Position numbers and translations under genes: made by a program. The notes under the pieces were generated by a model that was given only the letters and a program-made list of their open reading frames with translations, ran no database searches and was not told the origin of the DNA. Shown here one piece after another: positions 1 to 8,758 of a stretch of DNA of 64,000 bases. The stretch comes from Maridesulfovibrio bastinii DSM 16055 (GTDB taxonomy: Bacteria > Desulfobacterota > Desulfovibrionia > Desulfovibrionales > Desulfovibrionaceae), in the NCBI RefSeq assembly GCF_000429985.1, contig NZ_KE387014.1:62001-126000 (forward strand), read 5' to 3'. Position 1 is the first letter of the stretch; every line of letters begins with the position of its first letter.

Positions 1-183
1 GTAGTTGTTTCCGATGGTTTCTTCCCGTTCCGTGACGGTGTTGACCTCTGCATAGCACAGGGTGCAACAGCAATAGCACAGCCCGGAGGTTCCATCAGAG
101 ACCACGAAATAATTCAGGCTGTTAACGAAGCAACACCTCAGGTTGCAATGGTCTTTACCGGCCAGCGCTCATTCAAGCACTAA
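1..183 (+). CDS. purH: PurH C-terminus (AICAR transformylase domain), partial
   Basis: The open frame enters from the left window edge and ends at a TAA at 181-183, giving 60 residues. It reads through [20 protein letters not shown] and a terminal [11 protein letters not shown]. These are the conserved last segments of AICAR formyltransferase (PurH C-terminal domain), which ends in a similar FTxxRxFxH tail in other bacteria. The domain formylates AICAR to FAICAR in the penultimate step of IMP synthesis in the cytosol. The 5' part lies outside the window, so I cannot tell whether it is the bifunctional PurH or a stand-alone transformylase. Two hairpins follow it before the next gene. Confidence 0.9.
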   Translation, partial: VVVSDGFFPFRDGVDLCIAQGATAIAQPGGSIRDHEIIQAVNEATPQVAMVFTGQRSFKH

Positions 184-190
184 TTCTCCG

Positions 191-260
191 AATCCCCTGT
201 ATTGCATAGGGGAAATATAAAAAATATCAGGTCCGGAGGGATTAAATCCTTCCGGCCCTG
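191..260 (+). terminator. Two hairpins downstream of purH
   Basis: A first hairpin at 193-212 pairs TCCCCT with AGGGGA. A second, longer one at 229-260 pairs CAGG-CCGG-GGAT with ATCC-CCGG-CCTG around a short loop. Neither is followed by a clear T-run. They may be factor-dependent termination or processing structures rather than intrinsic terminators. Confidence 0.4.
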
Positions 261-318
261 TTCTTCCGGCTTTAAAAGCAAGGATATTCGGGAAAACTCT
301 TTTTAATAAAGGATATTC

Positions 319-2382
319 ATGTCCCTACTTCCAGAAGGGCGTTTTGTCGCTCCAGGCAGTATAGTTGAATTTATGCACGGCAACCAGCCGCAACTCGCGT
401 TTGTAATCGATGAGCAAGGTGGAAAACTACGCCTTTACACCATCAACAAACGTGAAACTAAAATGCCGGCAACACGTCTGCTGCCATGGGTCGGTCCAAA
501 ATACGGAGCCGACATAACCCGGCAGGAAATGCTTGATCTTCTTGTATCTCATCAGGAGAAAAGAGGCGAATATCAGGCATCACTTAATGTCATGGAACTT
601 TGGGAACTGGCACAGGGAGAGCTTGAAAAAGCCCCTCTTGAATGGTTTGCCGGACTTTTGTGGGAAGAACCGGACCCGGATATGATCTCTGCTCTGGGCC
701 GGGCGATGATAGCTGCTAAAACTCATTTCAAATTCCAGCCTCCGCAATTTCTTATTTATACAGCTGAAAAAGTTGAACAACGGCTTGTGCAGCAGCGCGA
801 AGAAAAAGAACGCGAAGAGATCATCAACACCGGTCAGGAACTCTTCAAAGCCATCTGGGCTGCCAGAACATCCGGCGGCAGGCTTGATAAAAGCAGAATC
901 CCCGAAATGTCACAGGGAACTCAGGAAAGGCTCTACAATTTTCTAAAACAGCGCATTGCCGGAAATGAGGATGAAACCTCCAACAAAATCTGGAGCACTC
1001 TGCGTAAAGGTCTGCCGGATCATCCGCACCTGCCGCTGCTGCTGGCGCAAGGATGGGGCGTTGTAGGCCCTCATTACAATTTTCTTTTCGATGAAGCAGG
1101 CTACTGCCGTGATGACAGCTGGACTCAGCCTTATTTGGATGAAACCGAAAGAATCATAAATTCACTCAAGGAAGAAGAACAGGCTCCACTACCGTTAAAT
1201 TTCCGTAGCATCGACTCAGCGTCCACAAAAGACATTGATGACGCTTTCGTTATCAGCAGGAGAGAAAACGGTGGTTATACATTGACAATAGCTCTTGCCA
1301 GACCCTGTTTAAACTGGGATTTCGAAAGTGAATTAAGCAATGAAGTCGCGGCAAGAAGCACAAGCATCTATCTTCCGGAAGGCACAAGCCACATGTTGCC
1401 GGAATCTCTAGGCATAGGAGCTTTCAGCCTTTTTGAAAATGAAATACGCCCGGCACTGGTTACAACTTTTGAAATTTCAGCAACTGGTGAGACAGAATCG
1501 GTAACGCCATCCGTAAGCTGGGTAAAACTGGCTGAGAACACTACTTATGAAGCTGTTGAAAAACTGCTCGATGCAGAGAATGACGAGGAACTGTCCACAG
1601 CATTCGAGCTGGCTGAGAAACTGCTTGATAAACGAATTAAAAATGGTGCGGTGGTCATAAGAAGGCCGGAGCCGGAACTCAGTCTTGAAGGCTGGCCTGA
1701 CAATGTTAAGGTAAATGTCGGGTCAAAAGAGGACACTTCCAAGGCAGACCTCATAATTAGTGAATTTATGATTCTTATAAATTCAGGACTTGGACAGTTT
1801 GCTCAGGACAACAATTTCAGTCTTCTCTACAGAACTCAGGATATAGCTCTACCATCTGATTCCAGCGGAATTGTGACCGAACCTCAGGATATCTACAGCA
1901 GAGTCCGCCTGATGATTCCACCGACACTGGAAACAGCACCCAAAAAGCACGCCACTCTGGCAGTATTAGGTTACAGCCCCATATCATCGCCTTTACGCAG
2001 GTATGCGGATTTCTTGAATATGACCCAGCTCTGTCATTTTCTGAACAATGGAAACGCACGCTGGGATGAAGAACAGATGACTGAGCTTGGAACATCGCTA
2101 CAGATAAGAACTCAGGCTGTTTCCAAAATTCAGAGATTCAGACCGCGCTACTGGAAGCTACTTTACATTCTGCAAAATAAAAAACAGTGGTATTCCTCTG
2201 TTATGGTTGATGAAAATGGTCCGCTTGCAACACTGGCCATGCCTGATATCCAGATAAACGTGCGTACACCTAAGAATATGCTGGGAGACAAACTTTATCC
2301 CGGACAGCGCTTTATGATCCGCTTCAACAAAGTGGACCCGCTGACAAACGAATTGAGGGTTGCCGAAGCCATGGAGGAATAA
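319..2382 (+). CDS. RNB-domain 3'-5' exoribonuclease (RNase II/R family)
   Basis: This 687-residue protein carries the RNB catalytic signature IDSASTKDIDDAF at about residues 297-309, with the D-x5-D-x-D-D spacing of the metal-binding aspartates of RNase II. The second signature SSPLRRYADF lies at about residues 554-563 and holds the conserved arginines. It is longer than E. coli RNase II and shorter than RNase R. The N-terminal ~280 residues have no obvious tandem cold-shock domains, and the C-terminus is at best a divergent S1/OB domain. The expected role is processive degradation of single-stranded RNA in the cytosol. The start at 319 lies after an A-rich leader with GGAT upstream. Family is confident; which RNase it replaces is not. 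Confidence 0.88.
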   Translation: MSLLPEGRFVAPGSIVEFMHGNQPQLAFVIDEQGGKLRLYTINKRETKMPATRLLPWVGPKYGADITRQEMLDLLVSHQEKRGEYQASLNVMELWELAQGELEKAPLEWFAGLLWEEPDPDMISALGRAMIAAKTHFKFQPPQFLIYTAEKVEQRLVQQREEKEREEIINTGQELFKAIWAARTSGGRLDKSRIPEMSQGTQERLYNFLKQRIAGNEDETSNKIWSTLRKGLPDHPHLPLLLAQGWGVVGPHYNFLFDEAGYCRDDSWTQPYLDETERIINSLKEEEQAPLPLNFRSIDSASTKDIDDAFVISRRENGGYTLTIALARPCLNWDFESELSNEVAARSTSIYLPEGTSHMLPESLGIGAFSLFENEIRPALVTTFEISATGETESVTPSVSWVKLAENTTYEAVEKLLDAENDEELSTAFELAEKLLDKRIKNGAVVIRRPEPELSLEGWPDNVKVNVGSKEDTSKADLIISEFMILINSGLGQFAQDNNFSLLYRTQDIALPSDSSGIVTEPQDIYSRVRLMIPPTLETAPKKHATLAVLGYSPISSPLRRYADFLNMTQLCHFLNNGNARWDEEQMTELGTSLQIRTQAVSKIQRFRPRYWKLLYILQNKKQWYSSVMVDENGPLATLAMPDIQINVRTPKNMLGDKLYPGQRFMIRFNKVDPLTNELRVAEAMEE

Positions 2383-2408
2383 TTTTAAAGCCAATCAGCT
2401 TTAAAATT
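2381..2408 (+). terminator. AT-rich perfect hairpin after the RNase gene
   Basis: An 11-bp perfect inverted repeat (AATTTTAAAGC paired with GCTTTAAAATT, 6-nt loop) begins at the stop codon of the exonuclease. It lacks a following T-tract, so it is a weak terminator candidate or an mRNA-stabilising hairpin. Confidence 0.35.
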
Positions 2409-2646
2409 GCTGGAGAAGTCCTTAAAACGCTTTTGCCAATCCCGGCTAAAAAAGATATACCTTCTCAACTTATTAAAACTAAATGGAGTAATGTGTCTTC
2501 CAGACATTCATACGGGAAACTTTTTACGGTGTATCACAATTTTTTGTTTTATTATGAATGCCTACGGAAAACACATTTAAAGGTTTTTCATCAAAAGAAC
2601 CTTCAGAATTGAGCTTCACAACTGATCAGACCACAAGGAGTAACAG

Positions 2647-3231
2647 ATGCTCTGGATATTCTGGCTTGTATTCGCCTACTTTTTAGGCTCACTTCCATTC
2701 GGACTTTTTGTCGCCAAAATTTCCTGCGGAATAGACCCACGTCAGGAAGGCAGCAAAAACACAGGTGCAACAAATGTTGCCAGACTTTGCGGGTTCGGCT
2801 ACGGCGTTGCAGCGCTTGTGCTTGATCTGGCAAAAGGATTCATCCCTGTAATCATGGCTTCCAGTTACAGCCAGAACTGGTTGTTCCTCTCACTTGTCAC
2901 TGTCGCAGCTATTTTAGGGCATGTTTATTCAATTTTTCTGGATATGAAAGGCGGAAAAGCAGTTGCTACGACTATAGGAGCATTTCTTGCTCTTGCTCCT
3001 TCAGCTACTATATGGGCTGTAATTTTCTGTGTAGCGGTTATCATCCTGTCAGGATATGTTTCTATGGGATCACTGACACTTGCCGTAACACTGCCAGTAT
3101 TATGCCTGATTACCGCCAACATAGGAGCTGTGCCGGTTGCTGTTTTCATAACAATGCTCCTCTTCTGGACACATAGGGAAAACATAAAAAGACTGGCCAG
3201 AGGCGAAGAAATTTCCTGGAAGAAAAAATAA
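2647..3231 (+). CDS. plsY: Acyl-phosphate:glycerol-3-phosphate acyltransferase PlsY
   Basis: A 194-residue polytopic membrane protein with the PlsY signatures: GSLPFGLFVAK near the N-terminus, SKNTGATNVAR (the GATN loop) at about residues 36-46, and GHVYSIFLDMKGGKAVAT at about residues 98-115. PlsY acylates glycerol-3-phosphate from acyl-phosphate in the inner membrane, the first committed step of phospholipid synthesis. Length and about five hydrophobic segments fit the family. ATG 2647 follows an AAGGAG at 2635-2640 with good spacing. It stands alone between the RNase gene and a strong terminator. The usual GNPGATN loop reads KNTGATN here, a conservative variation. Confidence 0.93.
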   Translation: MLWIFWLVFAYFLGSLPFGLFVAKISCGIDPRQEGSKNTGATNVARLCGFGYGVAALVLDLAKGFIPVIMASSYSQNWLFLSLVTVAAILGHVYSIFLDMKGGKAVATTIGAFLALAPSATIWAVIFCVAVIILSGYVSMGSLTLAVTLPVLCLITANIGAVPVAVFITMLLFWTHRENIKRLARGEEISWKKK

Positions 3232-3249
3232 TTTTTGCGCCGTTAAGTA

Positions 3250-3283
3250 TAAGGCCGTATCCACAGGATACGGCCTTTTTTTG
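3250..3283. terminator. Bidirectional intrinsic terminator
   Basis: The stem GGCCGTATCC/GGATACGGCC has a 3-nt loop, is followed by seven T on the plus strand and is preceded by AA on the other side. It sits between plsY and the convergent HD-GYP gene and can serve both. Confidence 0.85.
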
Positions 3284-3289
3284 TGAGCA

Positions 3290-4858
3290 TTAATCCAGAT
3301 ATTTCTCCTGAATATCTCGAATATTATCAAAATTATCAAAAAAAGCTTCAACAAGCTTAGGGTCAAAAATCTTCCCGCTGTTCTCTTTGATATAGTTGCA
3401 GGCTTCGTCAATGCTCCAAGCTTCTTTATAGACTCGCTTGCTGCAGATAGCGTCAAAAATATCAGACAAGCATACAATACGACCACACATCTCAATATCC
3501 TCACCAGCAAGCCCCTGCGGATAACCTTTTCCATCCCAGCGTTCATGGTGCTGATATGCAATTATCGAGGCGGTCTTCAATAAACTTTTTTTACTTCCAG
3601 CAAGGATATTACGCCCTATTTCGGCGTGTGTTTTCATAATTTCAAATTCTTCGGTCGTCAGCTTGCCCGGCTTCATAAGGATAGAATCAGGAATACCTAT
3701 TTTCCCCACATCGTGCATGGGAGAGGCATAATAAATTTCATCCACGCAATTTTCATCAAGCCCCATAGCTACAGCCAGAATTCTGGAAAACTCCGAAACA
3801 CGCACAACATGATAAGCGGTTTCTTTGGATCGGTTTTCCACAACTTCACCGAGCATCCTTATAATTTCTTTCTGAGTATCAATAATTTCCTTGTTCAAAT
3901 AAATATTGTCGAAAGCCACCCCGACATTATTAGAAAAAATACTCAGCAGGTCTTCATCCTGCTCACTTCTAAAGGCCCCGCAGCCTTCTACATAAAGAAG
4001 GTGCTTGCCGCATTGCATCGTCGGAAGATATCCGACATAATTATCACCGATAAATGCTCCTGATTCTATTTCCTTAACCTCATTAAACATTTTAATTTCA
4101 TCAGCAGTCAGCTCAGTGCAGTCAGCAATTGAATCATGGCAGACGGCATATTTACCTGTTGAGGCAATAATTTTCATTTCTCCACCATCGTCAGAACTTG
4201 ATACCGCCAGCCCGTTACTCTGCATATACATTGAATTTCTGAGTCCCATCAGCGAAATGACCTGTGTCAAAACACCCTGAGCAAGTTTACGAAGCGACTG
4301 CTGTTTGAAAAGATCTCTTGAAGCATCAATTATATGTTTCAACCCTGCTCTGTTCTGCTCGATAACAACGATATCACGGTACGATCTTAACGCAGAGAGT
4401 ACGGCCGTAAAAAGACGCTGGGCTGTCAGCTCGGCTTTATGCTTATAGTCGTTAATATCGTATTCCACTATAACCTTCCGCTCAGGAGCCTGACCGGGCT
4501 GCCCCGTCCTTAAAATTATACGCACAGCCCTGTTGTTCATTTCATTACGTATTTTATGAACCAGTTCCAGACCGGCATGAGTTGTTTCCATAACAACATC
4601 AAGCAGAATAACGGCTATATCCGGGTTTTTGATTAAATATTCTTCTGCTTCTTTTGCAGAATATGCACTCAGAAATTCTATTTCCGCACCTTCAAAAGTA
4701 AAATCACTGAGAACAAGTCTTGTTGTGCTATGAACATCTTTTTCATCATCAACAATTAAAAGCTTCCATTTATTTTTTTTGCTCGGCTCAAGATCATCTG
4801 TATTAGTATCTTCTTCTGCAAAAAGGAGTTCATCATCTAAAAAATCATCAGCTATCAT
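3290..4858 (-). CDS. Response regulator with HD-GYP phosphodiesterase domain
   Basis: A 522-residue protein: an N-terminal REC domain (about residues 30-150; LIVDDEKDV acidic pocket; phospho-acceptor in LLDVVMETT near residue 86), then a DUF3369-type linker domain and a C-terminal HD-GYP domain (about 340-500). HDVGKIGIPD near 380 and HHERWDGKGYPQG near 436 are complete, so c-di-GMP hydrolysis to GMP is likely. I place the start at ATG 4858 because GGAAGG sits six bases upstream; a longer frame to 4897 has no such site. It overlaps the end of the upstream REC-kinase gene by 11 nt, implying translational coupling, and is the output of the three-gene operon 6921-3290. Confidence 0.88.
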   Translation of the reverse strand: MIADDFLDDELLFAEEDTNTDDLEPSKKNKWKLLIVDDEKDVHSTTRLVLSDFTFEGAEIEFLSAYSAKEAEEYLIKNPDIAVILLDVVMETTHAGLELVHKIRNEMNNRAVRIILRTGQPGQAPERKVIVEYDINDYKHKAELTAQRLFTAVLSALRSYRDIVVIEQNRAGLKHIIDASRDLFKQQSLRKLAQGVLTQVISLMGLRNSMYMQSNGLAVSSSDDGGEMKIIASTGKYAVCHDSIADCTELTADEIKMFNEVKEIESGAFIGDNYVGYLPTMQCGKHLLYVEGCGAFRSEQDEDLLSIFSNNVGVAFDNIYLNKEIIDTQKEIIRMLGEVVENRSKETAYHVVRVSEFSRILAVAMGLDENCVDEIYYASPMHDVGKIGIPDSILMKPGKLTTEEFEIMKTHAEIGRNILAGSKKSLLKTASIIAYQHHERWDGKGYPQGLAGEDIEMCGRIVCLSDIFDAICSKRVYKEAWSIDEACNYIKENSGKIFDPKLVEAFFDNFDNIRDIQEKYLD

Positions 4859-6062
4859 AATCACACCTTCCACTGATTTTAGCATCTGAATCCACACCTG
4901 AACTAACAGGAATCACAAGAAAAACCTTTGTACCCTTCCCCTTGTCACTTTCAATATCGATATCCCATCCATGTTCTTCAGCTATACGCTGCACCAGACT
5001 AAGCCCCATACCTACGCCTTCTGTCTTAGTTGTATAAAAAGGATCGTATATATAAGGAAGATCTTCTTTATCTATACCTCTGGCATTATCTGAAAAGCAC
5101 AAGTGACAGTTACATGAATCACAATTAACAGATACAGTTACTGTCACAGCATTATCAAAAGAAAAATCAATGCAATTTCTGCAAAGTTCAAACACAGCTC
5201 TGCAAAAATATTCATAATTAACTAAGATATTTTTTTCATTTCCATCAAATTTTAAATCAAATTTAACATGCTGAAGATCGGCATAAGCATTAAGTCTGTC
5301 AAGTTCTACTGATATAGATTCAAAAATACCTATAACACTGCGTGAAGAATTCTCTATTGCGGCATATTCTGACACACTGGCAACCATACCTTCCAGTCGC
5401 GCGGCCTCTTCAGTCACAGTTTTAAGATATTCCCTGATTTTTGATTCTTTATCCAGCTTACGTTCAGCAAGGCTGACGAACCCGCTGATACTCATGGTTC
5501 TATTACGAATCTGGTGGGCAACAGACATTGCCAGCCGGGCAAGCCTTATTCTGTTCTCTTCAATCTTTTTTAAATCCCGGTAAGAGCGCAAAGCAGTGGT
5601 GATGGAAGTGGAAAGACGCTGCGCAGTCAGTTCTGTTTTCTGTCTGTAATCATTAATATCAAGCTCCATTATAACTTTATGCTCAGGAGCTGCTCCGGGT
5701 TGACCGGTTCTTAAAATTATGCGGATCAATCTGTTTTTTAATTCGTTACGCAAACGTCTGGCTACATCAAGCCCTGCGGAATCAGTTTCCATAACCACAT
5801 CCAGAAGTACTACGGCAAAATCATGCTGCTCACTCAAAACATCAAGAGCTTCTTTTCCGCTGAAAACACTGACAAATTCAAGACGTCTGCCCTCAAAAAT
5901 ATAATCTGAAAGAACCAGCCTGGTAACAGAGTGAACATCAGGCTCATCATCAACAACAAGCACACGCCATTTTCCCGGGGAACGAAACAGTTCATCAGAT
6001 TTATCATCATCAAAAAAGAGATAGTCATCAGCACTGCCCGCAAATTCATTACTATGCTGCAT
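4848..6062 (-). CDS. REC-DUF3369-histidine kinase (atypical hybrid)
   Basis: About 404 residues starting at ATG 6062, chosen because GAGG lies six bases upstream and the next in-frame ATG (6068) abuts it. REC domain first (LVVDDEPDV; LLDVVMETD), followed by the same RSYRDLKKIE-containing DUF3369 region as the downstream HD-GYP protein. Next come a dimerisation/phosphotransfer helix SVAHQIRNRTMSISGF near residue 180 and a C-terminal HATPase (DNARGIDKED, GVGMGLSLV). The residue after the phosphorylated His is Gln rather than the usual Glu/Asp, which could lower autokinase activity. It overlaps both neighbours by 11 nt. A REC domain in front of a kinase suggests an intermediate relay between the stand-alone kinase upstream and the HD-GYP output. 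Confidence 0.82.
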   Translation of the reverse strand: MQHSNEFAGSADDYLFFDDDKSDELFRSPGKWRVLVVDDEPDVHSVTRLVLSDYIFEGRRLEFVSVFSGKEALDVLSEQHDFAVVLLDVVMETDSAGLDVARRLRNELKNRLIRIILRTGQPGAAPEHKVIMELDINDYRQKTELTAQRLSTSITTALRSYRDLKKIEENRIRLARLAMSVAHQIRNRTMSISGFVSLAERKLDKESKIREYLKTVTEEAARLEGMVASVSEYAAIENSSRSVIGIFESISVELDRLNAYADLQHVKFDLKFDGNEKNILVNYEYFCRAVFELCRNCIDFSFDNAVTVTVSVNCDSCNCHLCFSDNARGIDKEDLPYIYDPFYTTKTEGVGMGLSLVQRIAEEHGWDIDIESDKGKGTKVFLVIPVSSGVDSDAKISGRCDYDS

Positions 6063-6921
6063 GATCATCCTCGATATCCGGTATAATAATTTTAAACCGA
6101 ACGCCCTCTCCGGGGCTGCTTTCACATTCAATAGAACCTTTCATCCTGCCAGTTACCAACTTATCAACAATGTGCATGCCAAGCCCTGATCCACCCTCAC
6201 CTTTTTTGGTGGTAAAGAAAGGATTGAATATTTTCTCTTTAACTTCGGCATTCATACCGCATCCATCATCAGTATATAAAATTACAGCATCAGCCCCTTG
6301 AATATCAACACTGATCAGAATATTCCCGGCAGCTACATCTTCAAAGCCGTGCAGCAGAGAATTCATAACCAGATTAGTAATAACCTGCATCAGCGCACCG
6401 GGGAAATTCGTAACGACCATATCGTCTTTTCCGGTAACTTCGACCTTATGTTCCGTGCGCTTATACTTGGGCTTAAGACTCAATAAAATTTCATCAATAT
6501 ATTCTTTTACATTAAAAGACCTTTTTTCTCCCGAAGTCTGGTCTACCGCAACCTGCTTAAAGCTGCGGATAAGTTCCGCAGCACGCCTTAAATTATTAAG
6601 GGTTGAAGCAACGGCCTCTTTTCCAGAGCTAATAAAATGTTCAAGATCAGACTTCTTCACCGCACCTGAAAAATATAATTTTTCTATTCTCTGCAACTGC
6701 TCTTCAAGAAAAGTTATACTGGTAACACCAATTCCTATGGGGGTGTTGATTTCATGGGCTACTCCGGCAACAAGAGAACCGAGGGACGAAGCCTTTTCAG
6801 CCTCAACAAGTTTAGACTGAAGCTCATTCATCTGACTTGTCAGACTTTTAACTTCGCTGCGGCACCCCTCAAAATCATGAAAATTATCAGTGGAGCTGTT
6901 TAAGTTTGCTTTCTTTTTCAC
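6052..6921 (-). CDS. Soluble histidine kinase
   Basis: A 289-residue cytosolic kinase starting at GTG 6921 (GGGTGA upstream). It has an N-terminal coiled coil (about residues 20-50), the H-box GSLVAGVAHEINTPIGIG near residue 54, and an HATPase module with N-box NLVMNSLLHG, G1 DDGCGM and G2 GGSGLGMHIV. There is no membrane segment or recognisable sensor domain, so its input must come from a partner or from the short N-terminus. It is first in the operon with the REC-kinase and the REC-HD-GYP gene. The three together look like a phosphorelay ending in c-di-GMP breakdown. Confidence 0.85.
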   Translation of the reverse strand: MKKKANLNSSTDNFHDFEGCRSEVKSLTSQMNELQSKLVEAEKASSLGSLVAGVAHEINTPIGIGVTSITFLEEQLQRIEKLYFSGAVKKSDLEHFISSGKEAVASTLNNLRRAAELIRSFKQVAVDQTSGEKRSFNVKEYIDEILLSLKPKYKRTEHKVEVTGKDDMVVTNFPGALMQVITNLVMNSLLHGFEDVAAGNILISVDIQGADAVILYTDDGCGMNAEVKEKIFNPFFTTKKGEGGSGLGMHIVDKLVTGRMKGSIECESSPGEGVRFKIIIPDIEDDHAA

Positions 6922-7249
6922 AGTTTCACCCGTGTCAGCTAAAATATGACTATAATAAAATAGCTTTTTTCATCACTCCTACCCCTGTAAAGTCCGCTGC
7001 TCTAATTATTAAACTTTCCCAGCAATAAATTTCAGATGCCCAATGAAAGCATTTAATAAATTGAGTCATTATAAATTTAGCACAAAATAAATAAAATGAA
7101 CATAATTATCACATTGTACTTCAATTAATAAACAGACAGCTGGAAAACTTAAAAATTATTTTCACAAGCTCTTGGCAAAACGTAAATAGACACTTGATTG
7201 TCCAGCCAAATTTACTTATAATTAAATTAATAAAAAGTTAGGATTTTCA
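6922..7249. other. AT-rich divergent intergenic region
   Basis: 328 bp between the kinase operon (minus) and the small membrane-protein genes (plus). It is strongly AT-rich and holds promoters for both directions. A good plus-strand promoter is listed separately. On the minus side a near-palindromic AT stretch (6938-6970) precedes the kinase gene. No small ORF with a ribosome-binding site was found. Confidence 0.6.
7194..7222 (+). promoter_or_regulatory. Sigma-70-type promoter for 7250-7937
   Basis: TTGATT at 7194-7199 and a consensus TATAAT at 7217-7222 are separated by exactly 17 bp, 28 bp upstream of the ATG of the next gene. Confidence 0.7.
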
Positions 7250-7495
7250 ATGCTATATATTACCATTCCAATTCTTGCCATTATCGCTGCGTTTTTTATC
7301 TTTTCGGTATACACCAACCGACAGGCCAGGTATGCACAACGTGTAAAAGCTTTTGAATTAAAACAGAAGCACATGGATAAAACACTTGAAAAGATAAGAG
7401 GTGAAATAGATGGAATACGAGAAGACATTGATGCCCAGCAGGATAAAATAAATGCGTTGAAATCAGGAAAGGATATTGTGGATCTCTCGGAATAA
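7250..7495 (+). CDS. Small membrane-anchored coiled-coil protein
   Basis: 81 residues: an N-terminal transmembrane helix (about residues 3-22, LYITIPILAIIAAFFIFSV) followed by a charged, heptad-rich helix to the C-terminus (EKIRGEIDGIREDIDAQQDKINAL). AGGA lies a few bases upstream of ATG 7250. I do not recognise a family; the shape resembles phage-shock-protein-B-like and other short membrane tethers, but the sequence does not prove that. It is 25 bp ahead of a second protein with the same TM-plus-coil design, so the two probably form an operon and perhaps a complex. Confidence 0.65.
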   Translation: MLYITIPILAIIAAFFIFSVYTNRQARYAQRVKAFELKQKHMDKTLEKIRGEIDGIREDIDAQQDKINALKSGKDIVDLSE

Positions 7496-7520
7496 ACATT
7501 CAATTTGAGTTTTTAAAATA

Positions 7521-7937
7521 ATGATAGAAATAGCAATATCAACGATAGTTACAATCCTGATAACATATTACATCTGTAAAAGTATCAACGCTGGATTCGA
7601 TTCAAAAGAGAATTCCCTTATTGAAAAAGAAAAACAAATTTATGAAGAAGTGGAAAATTTAAAAAATGAACGTAAATCCAGCAAAAGAGAACTTACAAAC
7701 GTAAAAGAACAGTTTAAAAATTTCTATTCTGAGCAGACAGAAAAGAAGAAAAAAGAAGTACACACAATAGAAGACTGGCTGCTTGAAAATACAGGTGTTG
7801 ATGTTCATAAACTGTCAGTAGCCAAAGAATACGCCAAAAGTAAAAATATGCACCTGCTTTCAGCTCTGCTCACTTTAAATATTATTTCAGTAGACCAGTA
7901 CGAGCTGGCCAAAAAAATAGAACCGACTCTTTCATAA
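7521..7937 (+). CDS. Membrane-anchored coiled-coil protein, unknown function
   Basis: 138 residues with an N-terminal membrane helix (about residues 3-20), a long basic/acidic coiled coil (about 28-80) and a C-terminal globular part. The latter (DWLLENTGVDVHKLSVAKEYAKSKNMHLLSALLTLNIISVDQYELAKK) looks like a small helical domain. I do not recognise it. It follows the 81-residue protein closely and ends at an intrinsic terminator, defining a two-gene unit. Confidence 0.65.
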   Translation: MIEIAISTIVTILITYYICKSINAGFDSKENSLIEKEKQIYEEVENLKNERKSSKRELTNVKEQFKNFYSEQTEKKKKEVHTIEDWLLENTGVDVHKLSVAKEYAKSKNMHLLSALLTLNIISVDQYELAKKIEPTLS

Positions 7938-7955
7938 TAGCTTTAAATAAAAAAA

Positions 7956-7982
7956 CTCCGCAATGCAGAACAATGCGGAGCT
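7956..7982. terminator. Intrinsic terminator (bidirectional)
   Basis: CTCCGCA pairs with TGCGGAG across an 11-nt loop; an A-run precedes it on the plus strand (T-run for the minus strand). It lies between the converging 7521-7937 and CBS genes. Confidence 0.6.
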
Positions 7983-8010
7983 TACCAGCCATCTTAATTA
8001 ATCTGTACAA

Positions 8011-8691
8011 TTAAAATTCTTTGAATGTTTCTTCCTGATGCACATAATATGACAGTTTGTATGTCTGTTTCAAGTGTTTTACCAGTGAAACAAGAGTCAT
8101 CTCATCTATTCGCTGAATCCATACAAAAACCTTTCTCTGGCCTGTTTCAACACCATCGTATGAAGTAAATATAGTTGAAATTCTTAATCCTCTACTCCAG
8201 AGGTCATTGAGCAGTTCACTAAGCGCCGAAGCGGTATCATCAAGAGTAAATGACAACTGTGTACCGGATTTATCCACACCTGTAGCAGATGTAAGAAATC
8301 TGAAAATATCAACAGCGGTAATAATTCCCACAATACCGATATCATCTATTACAGGCAGACCGCCGATACGGCTTTCAAGCAGCATTTTTGCAGCTACTTC
8401 CATACAGGTATCAGGTGTTACAACCAGTGGATCATGGCTCATTATATCTCTGATTTTGAGATCATTAAGTCCGTGTCCGTTTTTACCGAAGGTGCTGTCT
8501 CCCTGCAAAAATTTTGAAGGCATGGCATCACGAATATCCCTGTCGGTTACAATTCCGACCACCAGCCCGGATGACTCTATCACAGGAATCTGTCTGATTC
8601 CTATTTCACGCATCATTTCCATCGCGGTTATAACCATCTCATCCGGCTTCAATGTATAAACATCTGTCGACATCCAATCGCCTACTAACAT
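8011..8691 (-). CDS. CBS-pair protein with C-terminal ACT-like domain
   Basis: 226 residues: two CBS motifs (about residues 1-60 and 78-138, each with the VxGIVTxxDI pattern: GLVVGIVTDRDIRDA and DIGIVGIITAVDIFRF), then about 85 residues resembling an ACT-type fold (TLDDTASALSELLNDL and a basic strand RKVFVWIQ). CBS pairs bind adenosyl ligands (AMP, ATP, SAM). The arrangement resembles the AcuB-type family. It probably acts as a cytosolic energy or metabolite sensor; its target is not visible here. It is transcribed alone, after the bio genes. Confidence 0.8.
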   Translation of the reverse strand: MLVGDWMSTDVYTLKPDEMVITAMEMMREIGIRQIPVIESSGLVVGIVTDRDIRDAMPSKFLQGDSTFGKNGHGLNDLKIRDIMSHDPLVVTPDTCMEVAAKMLLESRIGGLPVIDDIGIVGIITAVDIFRFLTSATGVDKSGTQLSFTLDDTASALSELLNDLWSRGLRISTIFTSYDGVETGQRKVFVWIQRIDEMTLVSLVKHLKQTYKLSYYVHQEETFKEF

Positions 8692-8758
8692 TTCATCACT
8701 CCTGAATAAAACCTGTAAGGATCAATAAACGAACTGTCCGTGTTTAAATTAGGACAGA

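Noticed and set aside
8207-8659. Plus-strand 150-codon frame opposite the CBS gene
   Set aside because: Ser/Ile-rich mirror of a well-supported CBS-pair protein; no start signal.
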